From the NCBI GenBank assembly GCA_963780045.1, contig CAVZZZ010000001.1, forward strand, positions 5,146,001-5,210,000: a DNA stretch of 64,000 nucleotides. Reading direction: 5' to 3'. Shown here piece by piece: positions 53,728-62,819 of this stretch. The position numbers were made by a program, and so were the translations under genes. The stretch's first letter is position 1. Every line of letters begins with the position of its first letter. The stretch comes from JANXQG01 sp963780045 (GTDB lineage: Bacteria > Planctomycetota > Planctomycetia > Pirellulales > Thermoguttaceae). The notes beneath the pieces were generated by a model, which searched no databases, was not told the origin of the DNA, and saw only the letters and a program-made list of their open reading frames with translations.

Positions 53728-55095
53728 CTACTGTAGTTTCCCTAGCTCCTCCCACAGCGCCGCGCTGGCCTTAATCCCTCGATGAAAGTCCGCCAACGCA
53801 AATTTCTCGTTGGGGCTGTGGGCGTTGTCGTCGTCGTTGCCCCAGCCAAGCAAGAGCACGTCGGCGTGCAGCGCCTCGTGAAACTTGGTCACGATGGGAA
53901 TCGAACCGCCTTCGCGCGTATAGACCGGCGCGCGGCCGAACGCCCGCTCGATCGCCCGCGCGGCTGCTGCGACGTAAGGGCTTTCCAAGGGAATCATCAC
54001 GCCGGGCGCACCGTGAAATTCGATCAGTTCGACCGTCGCCCCCGGCGGCGTGATGTCCGGCAGCCAGCGCCGCAAGGCCGCGGTGATTTTCTCCGGCGAC
54101 TGGTTGGGCACCAGGCGAAAGCTGAACTTGGCCCCAGCCTTTGCCGGCAAGACAGTCTTGCCCCCTTCACCTTGAAAGCCGCCCCAGATGCCGCAGACGT
54201 CGTAAGTCGGCCGCGCCCAGCGCCGCTCAAGGGCGGTGTAGCCCTCTTCACCGAACGCTTCCGTGACGCCGGCCTCGGCAAAGAAATCGGCCTCGTTGAA
54301 GGGCAGATCCGCGAACTGCTGCCGTTCGCGATCGGTCAACGGCACTACGTCGTCATAGAAGCCCGGAATCTGAATCTTCCCACGGCGGTCAATCATGGCC
54401 GAGAGTATCCGGGCCAGGCTCGTCGCCGGGTTCGTTATCGATCCGCCGAACGATCCAGAGTGCAAATCGCGATTCGGCCCCGTCACGCGGATTTCAAAGT
54501 AGGCGATTCCGCGCAGCCCGTAGGTGATTGCCGGAATGTCGCGGCTAAACTTGCTGCTGTCGCTGATAACAACGCAATCGCACGCCAGACGCTCGGCCGA
54601 CCGCGCAAGATACGCTTCAAGACCCGCGCTGCCGACTTCCTCCTCGCCTTCGATCAGGTACTTTAGCCGAACGGGCAGCCGGCCGTGGACGTCCAGCCAC
54701 GCCCGCGCGCTGGCAATGTGGGTGAATACCTGTCCCTTGTCGTCCGTGGCCCCGCGGGCATAGAGATTGTCGTCCCGCTGCGTTGGCTCAAAAGGCGGGT
54801 TCGTCCAAAGTTCCAGCGGATCGACCGGCTGTACGTCGTAATGGCCGTAAACCAGCGCCGTGGGCGCTCCGGGCACTTCCGGCGATTCCGCATAAACCAA
54901 TGGATGACCTTTGGTGGGAATCGTCTCTGTCGCAAGGCCCATGCTGGTGAATTGCAAGGCTACCCAGCGGGCCGCCGCTTCCACGTCCGCTTTTCGGGCG
55001 GAATCGCTGCTGACGCTGCCGATGCGCAAAAAGTCGCAAAGATCTTTCTCAAATCGGCCCGCATTGGCCGAAAAATACGATTCCATGCCAGTCAT
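53728..55095 (-). CDS. M20-family dipeptidase/metallopeptidase
   Basis: The 455-residue cytosolic metallopeptidase has VYGHYDVQPVDPLELW with the first zinc His and Asp, ATDDKGQVFTHI with the bridging Asp, IEGEEEVGSAGLEAYL with the catalytic Glu, SDSSKF and, late, LLGWGNDDDNAHSPNEKF with the last ligand His. The dimerisation domain lies between (DLHSGSFGGSITNPATSLA). The family hydrolyses dipeptides or acylated amino acids. GAGGG lies 6 bases before ATG 55095. Confidence 0.9.
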   Translation of the reverse strand: MTGMESYFSANAGRFEKDLCDFLRIGSVSSDSARKADVEAAARWVALQFTSMGLATETIPTKGHPLVYAESPEVPGAPTALVYGHYDVQPVDPLELWTNPPFEPTQRDDNLYARGATDDKGQVFTHIASARAWLDVHGRLPVRLKYLIEGEEEVGSAGLEAYLARSAERLACDCVVISDSSKFSRDIPAITYGLRGIAYFEIRVTGPNRDLHSGSFGGSITNPATSLARILSAMIDRRGKIQIPGFYDDVVPLTDRERQQFADLPFNEADFFAEAGVTEAFGEEGYTALERRWARPTYDVCGIWGGFQGEGGKTVLPAKAGAKFSFRLVPNQSPEKITAALRRWLPDITPPGATVELIEFHGAPGVMIPLESPYVAAAARAIERAFGRAPVYTREGGSIPIVTKFHEALHADVLLLGWGNDDDNAHSPNEKFALADFHRGIKASAALWEELGKLQ

Positions 55096-55284
55096 AGTTT
55101 TCCCTCATCCTATCGAACTGTCGGTATTCGAGACCACCCAAATTGGTTAGTCCATAATCTTGTTTCCGGAAGTCGATAAGCCATATAATGCCGGAGGAAA
55201 GACTGATCGCCTAGTGGATGCCGGAAGAGCGAGTCGTGGCAACCGCCTTTGTAGTAGGCGGTAAAATTCAGCGTGAGGGAACCC

Positions 55285-55650
55285 ATGAGCCAAAATGCTG
55301 CTGTCGCGGAAGTCGAAGAAGACGCGGTAGAAACCGTTCAGCCGAAACGAAAAAAGCAAGAAAAGCAGTCGCCCAAGAAACAGCCGCGGTACAACGTGAT
55401 TCTTTGGAACGACGACGACCATACCTACGCCTACGTGATCACCATGCTGCTGGAACTCTTTAACCATCCGGTGGAAAAGGGGTATCAAATGGCGCAAGAA
55501 GTCGATGCCCAAGGCCGCGTCGTAGTGCTCACAACCACGCTGGAACATGCGGAACTAAAGCGAGACCAGGTCCACGCCTATGGCAAGGATGCGCAAATTG
55601 CGAATTGCCGCGGCTCGATGTCGGCCACGATCGAGCCGGTGGAATGTTGA
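55285..55650 (+). CDS. clpS: ATP-dependent Clp protease adaptor ClpS
   Basis: ClpS delivers N-degron substrates to ClpAP. The 121-residue protein has a flexible charged leader (EEDAVETVQPKRKKQEKQSP) and the core RYNVILWNDDDHTYAYVITM with the NDD motif, EKGYQMAQEVDAQGRVVV and a C-terminal ELKRDQVHAYGKD. The N-terminal extension is longer than in enterobacteria but usual for this phylum. ATG 55285 (MSQNAAV) is preferred to ATG 55273; GTGAGGGA lies just upstream. Confidence 0.88.
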   Translation: MSQNAAVAEVEEDAVETVQPKRKKQEKQSPKKQPRYNVILWNDDDHTYAYVITMLLELFNHPVEKGYQMAQEVDAQGRVVVLTTTLEHAELKRDQVHAYGKDAQIANCRGSMSATIEPVEC

Positions 55651-55743
55651 GAATCCGCGGTTTTTTCCTGTCTTTTCTCTTATTCCCTCTAGCTTCGCGC
55701 CGGATCATTTGTTACATTCCCGCGAGCTATGAGGGCATTTCTT

Positions 55744-56930
55744 ATGATTGAAAAATGGAAGTTTGCCGGCGCCGCGGCGGCGCTGGCACTTGGCCTTGGC
55801 TTCGCGCCGAGCGTCCTGGCCGATGCGCCCTGGGCGAATCTGCTGACGGTCAACCACGTGAAGGCGGATCCGAACGACCGCTACACGCTCACCGACAACC
55901 AGGGACCGTGGATCATTACGACATGCAGCTTTAGCGGCCCGAACGCAGAAAAGCAGGCGCACGAGCTAGTGTTGGAGTTGCGGCAGCGATATCGCATGGA
56001 GGCTTACGTTCACGAAGCCGATTTCAAGCTCGACGATCCCAATGGAGAGAGCCAGTCGAGTGTCGCCTCGCCGCATCGCTACGTGTACCACAAGGTTACT
56101 GAGAACCCTTCGGAGTACGCCGACGGCAAAATCAAGGAAATCGCGGTTGTCGTGGGCAATTTCGCCGCCGTTGACGACGTGGATGCGCAGCGGACGTTGA
56201 AGAAGATCAAGGCCGCCGACCCCGATTGCCTGAATCCGAACCGCGAAAAAGACGAGTCGCGCTCGTTGGCCTGGTGGCGCAAGATCCAGGCCCAGGCGGG
56301 GGCCGCGATCCCGAAAGAAATCGAGGGCCGAAAGTTCAACGGGCCCTTATGCCGCGCGTTCATCACGCGCAATCCGCTCCTGCCCGAGGAGTATTTCGTT
56401 CCCAAGACGGGATTGGACGAGCTTGTCGTGAAGATGAACAAGAACGTGAAGTACAGCCTCTTGGACTGCCCCGGAAGGTACACGGTGCAAGTTGCCCACT
56501 TCACGGGTGAAGTCGTGCTCAACCAGGGCGAGATTCGAGCCATAGAAAGCGGCAGCCGTCCTGGCCCGGAATCGACGAAGCAGGGTCTTGCGCAGGCCGC
56601 CGAAAAGGCGCACGAGCTGACCGAGGCTTTGCGAATGAAGGGCTGGGAAGCATACGAATTCCACGATCGCAATTCGAGCATGGTTACCGTGGGACACTTT
56701 GATGCCGTGGCGCAGTGCAGACGGACGGGACCGTCAAGGTCCTGCCGGAGGTCCAGCGGATCATTGACGTTTGCGGACTCCAGAAAATCGAAAAACCGGG
56801 CCGCCCGTCAGAGTTCAAAATGCAGTCGTGCGTCGGCATTTTTTTCGATCCCCAGCCTATTCCCATCGAGGTGCCCCGCCGCTCGATCAGCCGGCAACTG
56901 GGGCAGCGGCTGGAAATGGCGGGGGAGTAA
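55744..56930 (+). CDS. Secreted protein of unknown function, frame shifted near 56717
   Basis: The roughly 390-residue protein has a signal peptide (FAGAAAALALGLGFAPSVLA), then DAPWANLLTVNHVKADPNDR and two or three repeated SPOR-like stretches: WIITTCSFSGPNAEKQAHEL then VLELRQRYRMEAYVHEADF, and later YTVQVAHFTGEVVLNQGE with AHELTEALRMKGWEAYEFHD. The frame breaks at about 56717 after VGHFDAVAQ and the last 70 residues (GTVKVLPEVQRIIDVCGLQK) are in another frame, ending at 56930. ATG 55744 has GAGGG 8 bases upstream and is preferred to 55729. Confidence 0.68.
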
Positions 56931-56946
56931 AATGTTAAGTCTTCAG

Positions 56947-56990
56947 AGTTCAGTTTTCAGCCCCGAACACTGAAAACTGAACACTGAACA
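56947..56990. repeat. CTGAAAACTGAACACTG repeat before rdgB
   Basis: AGTTCAGTTTTCAG faces GAACACTGAAAACTGAACAC with TGAACAC repeated. It ends only four bases before the rdgB ATG, as at tyrS. Confidence 0.8.
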
Positions 56991-56994
56991 CAAA

Positions 56995-57615
56995 ATGTCA
57001 CGCCTCCTCGCTCTCGGCACCGGCAATCGCAAAAAGAGTCAGGAGCTTGCGTGCCTGCTTGCGCCGGCCGGCCTGGAGCTCCGCACGCTTGCCGATTTTC
57101 CCGATGCCATCGAAGTCGTTGAAGACGGCGACACATTTGCGGCCAATGCGGAACTAAAGGCAACGCAACAGGCCCGGCACTTGGGACAGTGGGTCCTGGC
57201 TGACGACAGCGGTCTTGCCGTTGATGCATTGGGCGGCGCGCCGGGCGTGATTTCCGCCCGCTACAGCGGTCCGGCGCGACCGACGAGAGCAACAACCAGA
57301 AGTTGTTGGAGGCGCTCCGCGGTGTCCCGCCGGATAGGCGCGGCGCACAGTTCCTATGCCATCTTTGCCTGGCGGACCCCAGCGGCGCGGTGCAGGGCAA
57401 AAGCTCGGCCGCTTGCCGCGGACGGATTCTCGCGGCCGCCAGCGGGCCAGGCGGGTTTGGATACGACCCGCTCTTCGAGATCGTCGAGTACCATCGCAGC
57501 TTCGGCGACCTCAGTCCCTTGGTGAAGTCGTGTCTCAGTCACCGCGCGCGCCGCTGCGCGGATTGTGCCTCGGCTGATCGAGCTGCTCGGCGATTACGGC
57601 ATCGCGTCAGTTTGA
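56995..57615 (+). CDS. rdgB: XTP/dITP pyrophosphatase, two frame shifts
   Basis: RdgB hydrolyses non-canonical purine triphosphates such as dITP and XTP. The first frame has LLALGTGNRKKSQELACLLA, the acidic EDGDTFAANAELKATQQARH and VLADDSGLAVDALGGAPGV. A missing G in CCGGCGCGACC shifts the frame near 57272. The next frame has LEALRGVPPDRRGAQFLC and GRILAAASGPGGFGYDPLFE. A second shift near 57548, after SPLVKSCLSHRAR, leads to AARIVPRLIELLGDYGIASV and the stop at 57615. The catalytic set is complete, so sequence error is likely. Confidence 0.85.
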
Positions 57616-57623
57616 CTGATTCT

Positions 57624-57681
57624 GTAGGATGGACCTCCGAACCCGTCTTAAAAAACTGACGGACTCGGAGGTCCATCTTAC
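57624..57681. repeat. Hairpin element with 24-base inverted repeats, GTAGGATGGACC
   Basis: GTAGGATGGACCTCCGAACC (from 57624) and GACGGACTCGGAGGTCCATC (from 57658) are near-perfect inverted repeats about 24 bases each, separated by 10 bases. The GTAGG end resembles elements at 18541 and 19727. It lies between rdgB and the following gene. Confidence 0.75.
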
Positions 57682-57691
57682 GCCCGAATCC

Positions 57692-58063
57692 ATGCCTCGC
57701 TTTGCCGTCCTGATTCACGACAGCCCTCGCGGCCTGCACTACGACTTCTTCCTGGAAGCGGGCGACGTGCTGAAGACCTGGGCATTGCCGCAACTGCCGG
57801 CGCCGGGCGTCGAGACCGAGTGCGAAGCCCTTGACGACCACCGCCTAACGTATCTCGACTATGAAGGACCCATCTCCGGCGGACGGGGAACGGTTGCCCG
57901 CTGGGACCGCGGCGCCTATCGCGCGGAGACATGGGCCGACGATGAAGTTGTCGTGGTTCTTTCGGGCGAGAAGCTCGCCGCTCGCGTGACGTTGCGGCGC
58001 CGCTCCGATCAAACCGCGCAATGGGTTCTGCGATGCGCGGCATGGGATGCCGCGATGCGGTAG
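57692..58063 (+). CDS. Standalone DNA-ligase-D 3'-phosphoesterase-type domain
   Basis: The 123-residue protein starts MPRFAVLIHDSPRGLHYDFF and continues with LEAGDVLKTWALPQLP, YLDYEGPISGGRGTVARWD and AETWADDEVVVVLSGEKLA. This is the LigD 3'-phosphoesterase (PE) fold: HDSPRGLHYDFFLE has the catalytic His and Asp, and a later GPIS...G..W..G segment follows. In ligase D this domain trims 3' ends during end joining; here it stands alone, without ligase or primase parts nearby. The start at 57629 lies inside a hairpin element, so ATG 57692 is used. Confidence 0.8.
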   Translation: MPRFAVLIHDSPRGLHYDFFLEAGDVLKTWALPQLPAPGVETECEALDDHRLTYLDYEGPISGGRGTVARWDRGAYRAETWADDEVVVVLSGEKLAARVTLRRRSDQTAQWVLRCAAWDAAMR

Positions 58064-58293
58064 CGGCGGCTTGAGAACAGCCAAGTTGAGATCGTCGTCA
58101 TCAAATGCCGTGCATCCGGCGACACATGTCGGGACCGGATTTCGCGGCCCAACCGTTACAACCGGCAGTATCGTCTTTCTTTCTCGTTAGCAAGTCGGCG
58201 CGGCAATGCTCAGTCGCGGGATTTGCCGCCCATAGGGCATTTTTTGTCCTAGGCTTTACTACGATTAACCAAGCGATTCGAGGAGTTTCTACC

Positions 58294-58791
58294 ATGCCGA
58301 CGCGCTTCAATCCCGACGAGGGCCTCCGCGCCCTATTCAAGAAAGACCTCCGCAGGCGCCTGTTTGTCGACGCCAAATTGCAAGGCACGATGATGGCCCG
58401 CGTAGCGATGTACTGGGTTATGAGCCAATTCATGACCGCAGTCTTGTTGTTTGGCCTTAAGGCGATTACCGGCGGCGAGCACTTGGCCGACGAAATGTCT
58501 CAACTCACGCGCTGCGCCATTTTCAGCACGATCTGCTTTCTGCCGCTGGCGGCTTACGACATCTTGCGGCTAAGCCATCGGTTCGCCGGTCCGATTGTGC
58601 GCTTTCGCCGCGCGATGTCCGAGCTTGGCAATGGTCGGCGCGTTGAGCCGATTCGCTTTCGCGACGGCGACTACTGGGAAGACCTGGCTGCCAGTTTCAA
58701 CGCGGTGCTGAAGCGCGTGGAGAAACTCCATGAAAACGCCGCTGCGGACGAGGAGGGCGCCGCGGACGAATGCGTCCTCAGTTCGCGTTAG
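58294..58791 (+). CDS. Membrane protein with HAMP-like linker
   Basis: The 165-residue protein begins MPTRFNPDEGLRALFKKDL. Two membrane spans follow (MARVAMYWVMSQFMTAVLLF and FSTICFLPLAAYDILRL), then HRFAGPIVRFRRAMSELGNG and the HAMP-like IRFRDGDYWEDLAASFNAVL with a C-terminal helix. The PIVRFRRAM...G......IR.RDGDEW motif is that of HAMP linkers in sensor proteins, but no output domain follows. GAGGAG lies 8 bases before ATG 58294. Confidence 0.7.
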   Translation: MPTRFNPDEGLRALFKKDLRRRLFVDAKLQGTMMARVAMYWVMSQFMTAVLLFGLKAITGGEHLADEMSQLTRCAIFSTICFLPLAAYDILRLSHRFAGPIVRFRRAMSELGNGRRVEPIRFRDGDYWEDLAASFNAVLKRVEKLHENAAADEEGAADECVLSSR

Positions 58792-59028
58792 CAGGCTACT
58801 GTAGCTTCAATTCGCCGAAAATACTTTCCGCCCGCGCATCGGACATAAGCCCGACCCTCCGTCTTACCCGTCCAACGCTGGTTCACCGGCGCAACGCGAC
58901 GAATCGCCACGGTCGGTACGCCTGTTTTTCTTTTTTTTACTGGTAACGGCGCTCAATTCTTCTTTCGCGCGCCGGTTGTAAACTATAGTTGAAAAACTGA
59001 ACTACGGACTTCGAAAAGGTTGGCAATA
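58792..59028. other. Intergenic promoter region of the Tad-type cluster
   Basis: These 237 bases contain a T-rich run (TTTTTCTTTTTTTTACTGG near 58924) and, near the tadE start, TTGTAAACTATAGTTGAA, which could hold a -10 box (TATAGT). No coding frame is recognisable. Confidence 0.4.
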
Positions 59029-59440
59029 ATGCCCCACTCGACTAGTCGTCACGATTTCGAAAACCGCCGGGGCGCCGCCGCCGTCGAGCTGGCGCTACTG
59101 TTGCCGTTCCTCATTTTCATGTTCGTCGTGGCGGTCGACTACGCGAGGGTTTTCTACTATACGCAAGTCGTCGAAAACTGCGCGGAACGGTGCGGTCTAC
59201 TTGAGCGATCCGCTGGCGCCGGCGAACTATCTGTACAGCAGCGTGTCGCAGGCGGCGCTGGCGGACGCCAGCAGCTTGAACCCGCAACCGACCGTGAACT
59301 CGAGTTCGGGAACCGACGCTTCCGGCAACCCCTATGTGTCATGTACCGTCGCCTGGACGTTCAAGACGATCAGCGGTTATCCGGGCGTTCCCAATTCGGT
59401 GAACATCAGCCGCACCGTGCAGATGCGTCAAGCACCCTAA
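59029..59440 (+). CDS. tadE: TadE-like pilus assembly protein, frame shifted near 59195
   Basis: The N-terminal motif NRRGAAAVELALLLPFLIFM is the TadE/TadG type of pseudopilin-like helix, followed by FVVAVDYARVFYYTQVVENC. The frame breaks after CAERCG; the next frame continues YLSDPLAPANYLYSSVSQAA and VNISRTVQMRQAP, ending at 59440. One lost or gained base pair near TGCGCGGAACGG explains it. It begins the TadE/TadE/TadG/TadG cluster. Confidence 0.78.
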
Positions 59441-59461
59441 CCAAACAAGGAATATTGTCCA

Positions 59462-59917
59462 ATGCGTCATCGTCGTTGCAAACACCGCCGGGGGGCGGCG
59501 GCGGTCGAGTTCGCCGTCATCGGCTCGGCGGCCGTCATGATCGTCATCGGCCTGCTCATCGGCGGCCTGGGAGTGTTTCGTTACCAGCAAGTCGCCTCGC
59601 TGGCCCGCCGCGCTTCCCGCTGGGCCTCGGTGCACGGCACTTCGTACGCGGCCGCTACCAACCTGTCCGCCGCTACCGCTACCGACGTCTACAACAATGC
59701 CATCAAGCCCTATGCCGCTGGCCTGAATACGAGTGACTTGACCTATTCCGTGACCTGGAACACTAGCAACAGCCCGTCCTACACGGCCGTGGTGAGCGGA
59801 AACACCGTCAGCGTGGCGAACACGGTGGCCGTTACTGTCAACTACCAGTGGTTGCCCGAGGCGTTCGTAGGCGCCAAGACGCTCAGCAGCAGTTCGGTAT
59901 CGGTAATGTCCTATTAG
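59462..59917 (+). CDS. Second TadE-like protein
   Basis: The 151-residue protein begins MRHRRCKHRRGAAAVEFAVI then GSAAVMIVIGLLIGGLGVFR, a membrane helix with the AAAVEFA TadE signature. The extracytoplasmic part is Ser/Thr/Asn rich (NTSNSPSYTAVVSGNTVSVA). It is an intact frame between the shifted tadE and the first TadG-like gene, 21 bases from the former. Confidence 0.78.
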   Translation: MRHRRCKHRRGAAAVEFAVIGSAAVMIVIGLLIGGLGVFRYQQVASLARRASRWASVHGTSYAAATNLSAATATDVYNNAIKPYAAGLNTSDLTYSVTWNTSNSPSYTAVVSGNTVSVANTVAVTVNYQWLPEAFVGAKTLSSSSVSVMSY

Positions 59918-59931
59918 GGAGAACGCCGGCT

Positions 59932-61362
59932 GTGAAATACAAATCGAGCAAAAAGCGCGGCATAATCGCAGTCCTGATCGCCGTTTCCTTGGTCGCAATT
60001 CTGGGCCTCGCGGCGCTGGCGATCGACGCTGGGAAGGTCCTCGACGACTCGCGGCAGCTCCAGGCGGCGGCTGATGCCGCGGCCCTTGCCGCCGCGGACG
60101 ATTTGTTCGCAAACTACTACGCCAATGGCGGCGCGGACCCGTCCGGAACGGCACAGGCCAGCGCGCTTTCCACCGCTTCGGCAAACGGCTTCAGCAACGA
60201 CGGCACGACTTCCATTGTTACGGTCAACATCCCGCCCGCCTCCGGAATTGCAGCGGGCAAAAACGGCTATGCCGAGGTCATTATTCGGCTCAATCAGACC
60301 CGAGCGTTCAGCGCCATCTTCGGCGCGGGGGCGGTTTCGGTGACCGCCCGCGCCGTAGCCACGGGCAATCCTGGCAATATCGGCATCCTGATTCTCGATC
60401 CGAGCCTGGAGTCCGCCTGCGAGATCGACGGCAACGTCAATATCTTGAACAACGGGCAGATTTACATTAACAGCAATAATACTGTGCCAAACGATTCGGC
60501 TTCGCCGAATCCAGGGTCCGTTTACCTTGCCAGCACCGCCAACCTCCAGACCGCCGGAATCAACGTCATCGCCGGCGGAGACCTCAACAATGGCGGCGGA
60601 AACATCACTTATCTGAACGGCGGCGGTCTGAATACTTTCAATGGCGCCATCCCTGATCCACTGGCGAATATCCCTGAACCAACCACGGCCGGTTTGACAA
60701 ACTACGGCAGCGTGACGATCACTTCGTCGAATGCCACGTTGCAGCCCGGTATCTACACTAACATCACGATCCAAAGCGGCGGCGGCTGGGGCGGCGGCGG
60801 TGGCGGCGGCTGGGGCGACGGCGGTTCCTCCCCGCCCGTCGTGACGATGGCGCCGGGCATCTACTATTTGCAAAATGGCGGCAGCCTTACGCTCAGCGCC
60901 GGCACCCTCCAGGGAACCGGCGTCATGATCTTCGACAACACGTCGACCGACAACGTCTTGAATACTTCCAGCGGCGTGGTGAACATCAGCCCGCCAAACA
61001 CCTCCAGCGGCGGCTCCTGGCCGACGGGCACAACTTCATCGACCTACAACGGCATCGTCTTCTGGGTGCCGCGCGCACTGAGCGCCGAAGTACACATCAT
61101 CAGCACGGCCAACCTGACGATGAGCGGAACATTCTACGCCCAGGCAGGCGAATTCGATTTTCGGCCCGACGGGTCCTCAACGGTCTTCACAACGGGAAAC
61201 TACATTTGCGATCAGGCCGAATGGGGACAGGGATACGACGCTTCGACCAACACGTCGAACGGGACGATCAACATGGATCCAACAACTAGCGCCTCCGACC
61301 CAGCGACCCACGCTGGTAGAGTAATTGCAATGTCATGTCCTATCAGGAGAACTTCCCCATGA
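59932..61362 (+). CDS. TadG-like pilus protein, copy 1
   Basis: The 476-residue protein starts at a GTG (59932) preceded by AGGGAG, reading KYKSSKKRGIIAVLIAVSL and then AILGLAALAIDAGKVLDDSR, the TadG-type N-terminus (Flp-pilus assembly, TadG-like). The rest is a Gly/Asn/Ser-rich beta-like region ending in a passenger domain with QPGIYTNITIQSGGG and a GWGGGGGGGWGDGG linker, then APGIYYLQNGGSLTLSAG and SGTFYAQAGEFDFRPDGS. It is about 85% identical by eye to the next gene. The 3' end overlaps that gene (ATGA). Confidence 0.78.
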   Translation: MKYKSSKKRGIIAVLIAVSLVAILGLAALAIDAGKVLDDSRQLQAAADAAALAAADDLFANYYANGGADPSGTAQASALSTASANGFSNDGTTSIVTVNIPPASGIAAGKNGYAEVIIRLNQTRAFSAIFGAGAVSVTARAVATGNPGNIGILILDPSLESACEIDGNVNILNNGQIYINSNNTVPNDSASPNPGSVYLASTANLQTAGINVIAGGDLNNGGGNITYLNGGGLNTFNGAIPDPLANIPEPTTAGLTNYGSVTITSSNATLQPGIYTNITIQSGGGWGGGGGGGWGDGGSSPPVVTMAPGIYYLQNGGSLTLSAGTLQGTGVMIFDNTSTDNVLNTSSGVVNISPPNTSSGGSWPTGTTSSTYNGIVFWVPRALSAEVHIISTANLTMSGTFYAQAGEFDFRPDGSSTVFTTGNYICDQAEWGQGYDASTNTSNGTINMDPTTSASDPATHAGRVIAMSCPIRRTSP

Positions 61363-62785
61363 AAAACAAATCGAGTAAGAAGCGCGGGATTATTGCGGTG
61401 CTGGTCGCTGTTTCCTTGATCGCCATTCTGGGAATCGCCGCACTTGCGATCGACGCAGGCAAGGTCCTTGACGACTCGCGGCAACTTCAGGCGGCGGCCG
61501 ACGCCGCGGCCCTCGCCGCGGCGGACGACCTGTTCGCGAACTACTACGCCAACGGCGGAACGGATCCCAGCGGCACGGCATCGGCCAGTGCGCTTTCGAC
61601 CGCCTCGGCAAACGGCTTCAACAACAACGGCACGACGAACACGGTCACCGTCAACATTCCGCCCGCCTCAGGAATCGCCTCGGGCAAGAACGGCTATGCC
61701 GAAGTCATTATCCAGCTCAACCAGACCCGCGCGTTCAGCAGGATCTTCGGCACGGGGACCGTTTCGGTCACGGCCCGAGCCGTCGCCACGGGCATTCCCG
61801 GCAACATCGGCATTTTGATCCTTTCGCCCAACCTCGAGTCCGCCTGCGAGATCGACGGCAACGTCAACATCTTGAACAGCGGGCAGATCTACGTAAACAG
61901 CAACAATAGCGTGCCAAACGATTCGGCTTCGCCGAATCCAGGCTCCGTCTACATCGCAAACACCGCCAACCTCCAAACCTCCGGAATCAACATCGTCGCC
62001 GGCGGAGACGTCAATAATGCCGGAGGAAGCGTCAGTTATCTCAATGGCGGCGGCGTAAACTATTACAACGGCGACATCGCCGATCCGCTGGCGAACATTC
62101 CCGAACCGACAACAGCGGGCTTGACTAACTACGGCAGCGTGACGATCACCTCGAACACGACGCTACAGCCCGGAATCTACAACAACGTCACCATCCAAGC
62201 CGGAAGCAGCGGCGGGGGCGGCGGCGGCTGGGGCGGCGGTGGCTGGGGCGGCGGCGGCTGGGGCGGCGGAGGAGGAGGCGGCGGGGGTACGACCGACCCT
62301 GTTGTGACTATGGCGCCTGGCATCTACTATCTGCAAAATGGCGGCAGCCTCACCTTCGAGCGCAGGGACCCTCCAGGGAACGGGCGTCATGATCTTCGAC
62401 GCCACTGCGACCGACAACGTCCTGAACACTTCCAGCGGCGTGGTCAACATCACCCCGCCGACCACCTCCAGCGGCGGCTCCTGGCCGACAGGAACAACCT
62501 CGTCGACCTACAACGGCATCGTCTTCTGGGTGCCGCGCCGAGGCCGACGAGGTGCATATCATCAGCACCGCCAACGTAACCATGAGCGGAACGTTCTACG
62601 CACAAAGTGGCGAATTCGATTTCCGGCCCGATGGGTCATCGACGGTCTTCACCGCGGGAAACTACATCTGCGCCGAGGCCGAGTGGGGGCAGGGATACGA
62701 CAATTCGTCCAATACGTCGAACGGGACAATCAACATGGATCCGACGACCGCCGCACCTACCCAGCGGCCTACGTTGGTGGAATAG
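61359..62785 (+). CDS. TadG-like pilus protein, copy 2, frame shifted near 62360 and 62540
   Basis: ATG 61359 overlaps the stop of copy 1. The protein repeats KNKSSKKRGIIAVLVAVSLI, the GKVLDDSRQLQAAADAAALA stretch, PGSVYIANTANLQTSGINI and a longer GGGWGGGG tract. Compared with copy 1, the frame shifts near 62360 (after NGGSLTF) and 62540 (after VFWVPR), each by one base or so, with recognisable sequence continuing in the other frame to VE and the stop at 62785. Copy 1 is open over the same places, which supports sequencing error in the homopolymer-like tracts. Confidence 0.75.
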
Positions 62786-62819
62786 AACTAACATACACCC
62801 AAACCGGAGAGTGTGACAC

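Noticed and set aside
58200..58250. Rho-independent terminator GCCCATAGGGC with T-run
   Set aside because: The stem has only four pairs, so it is too weak to call, though a T-run follows.
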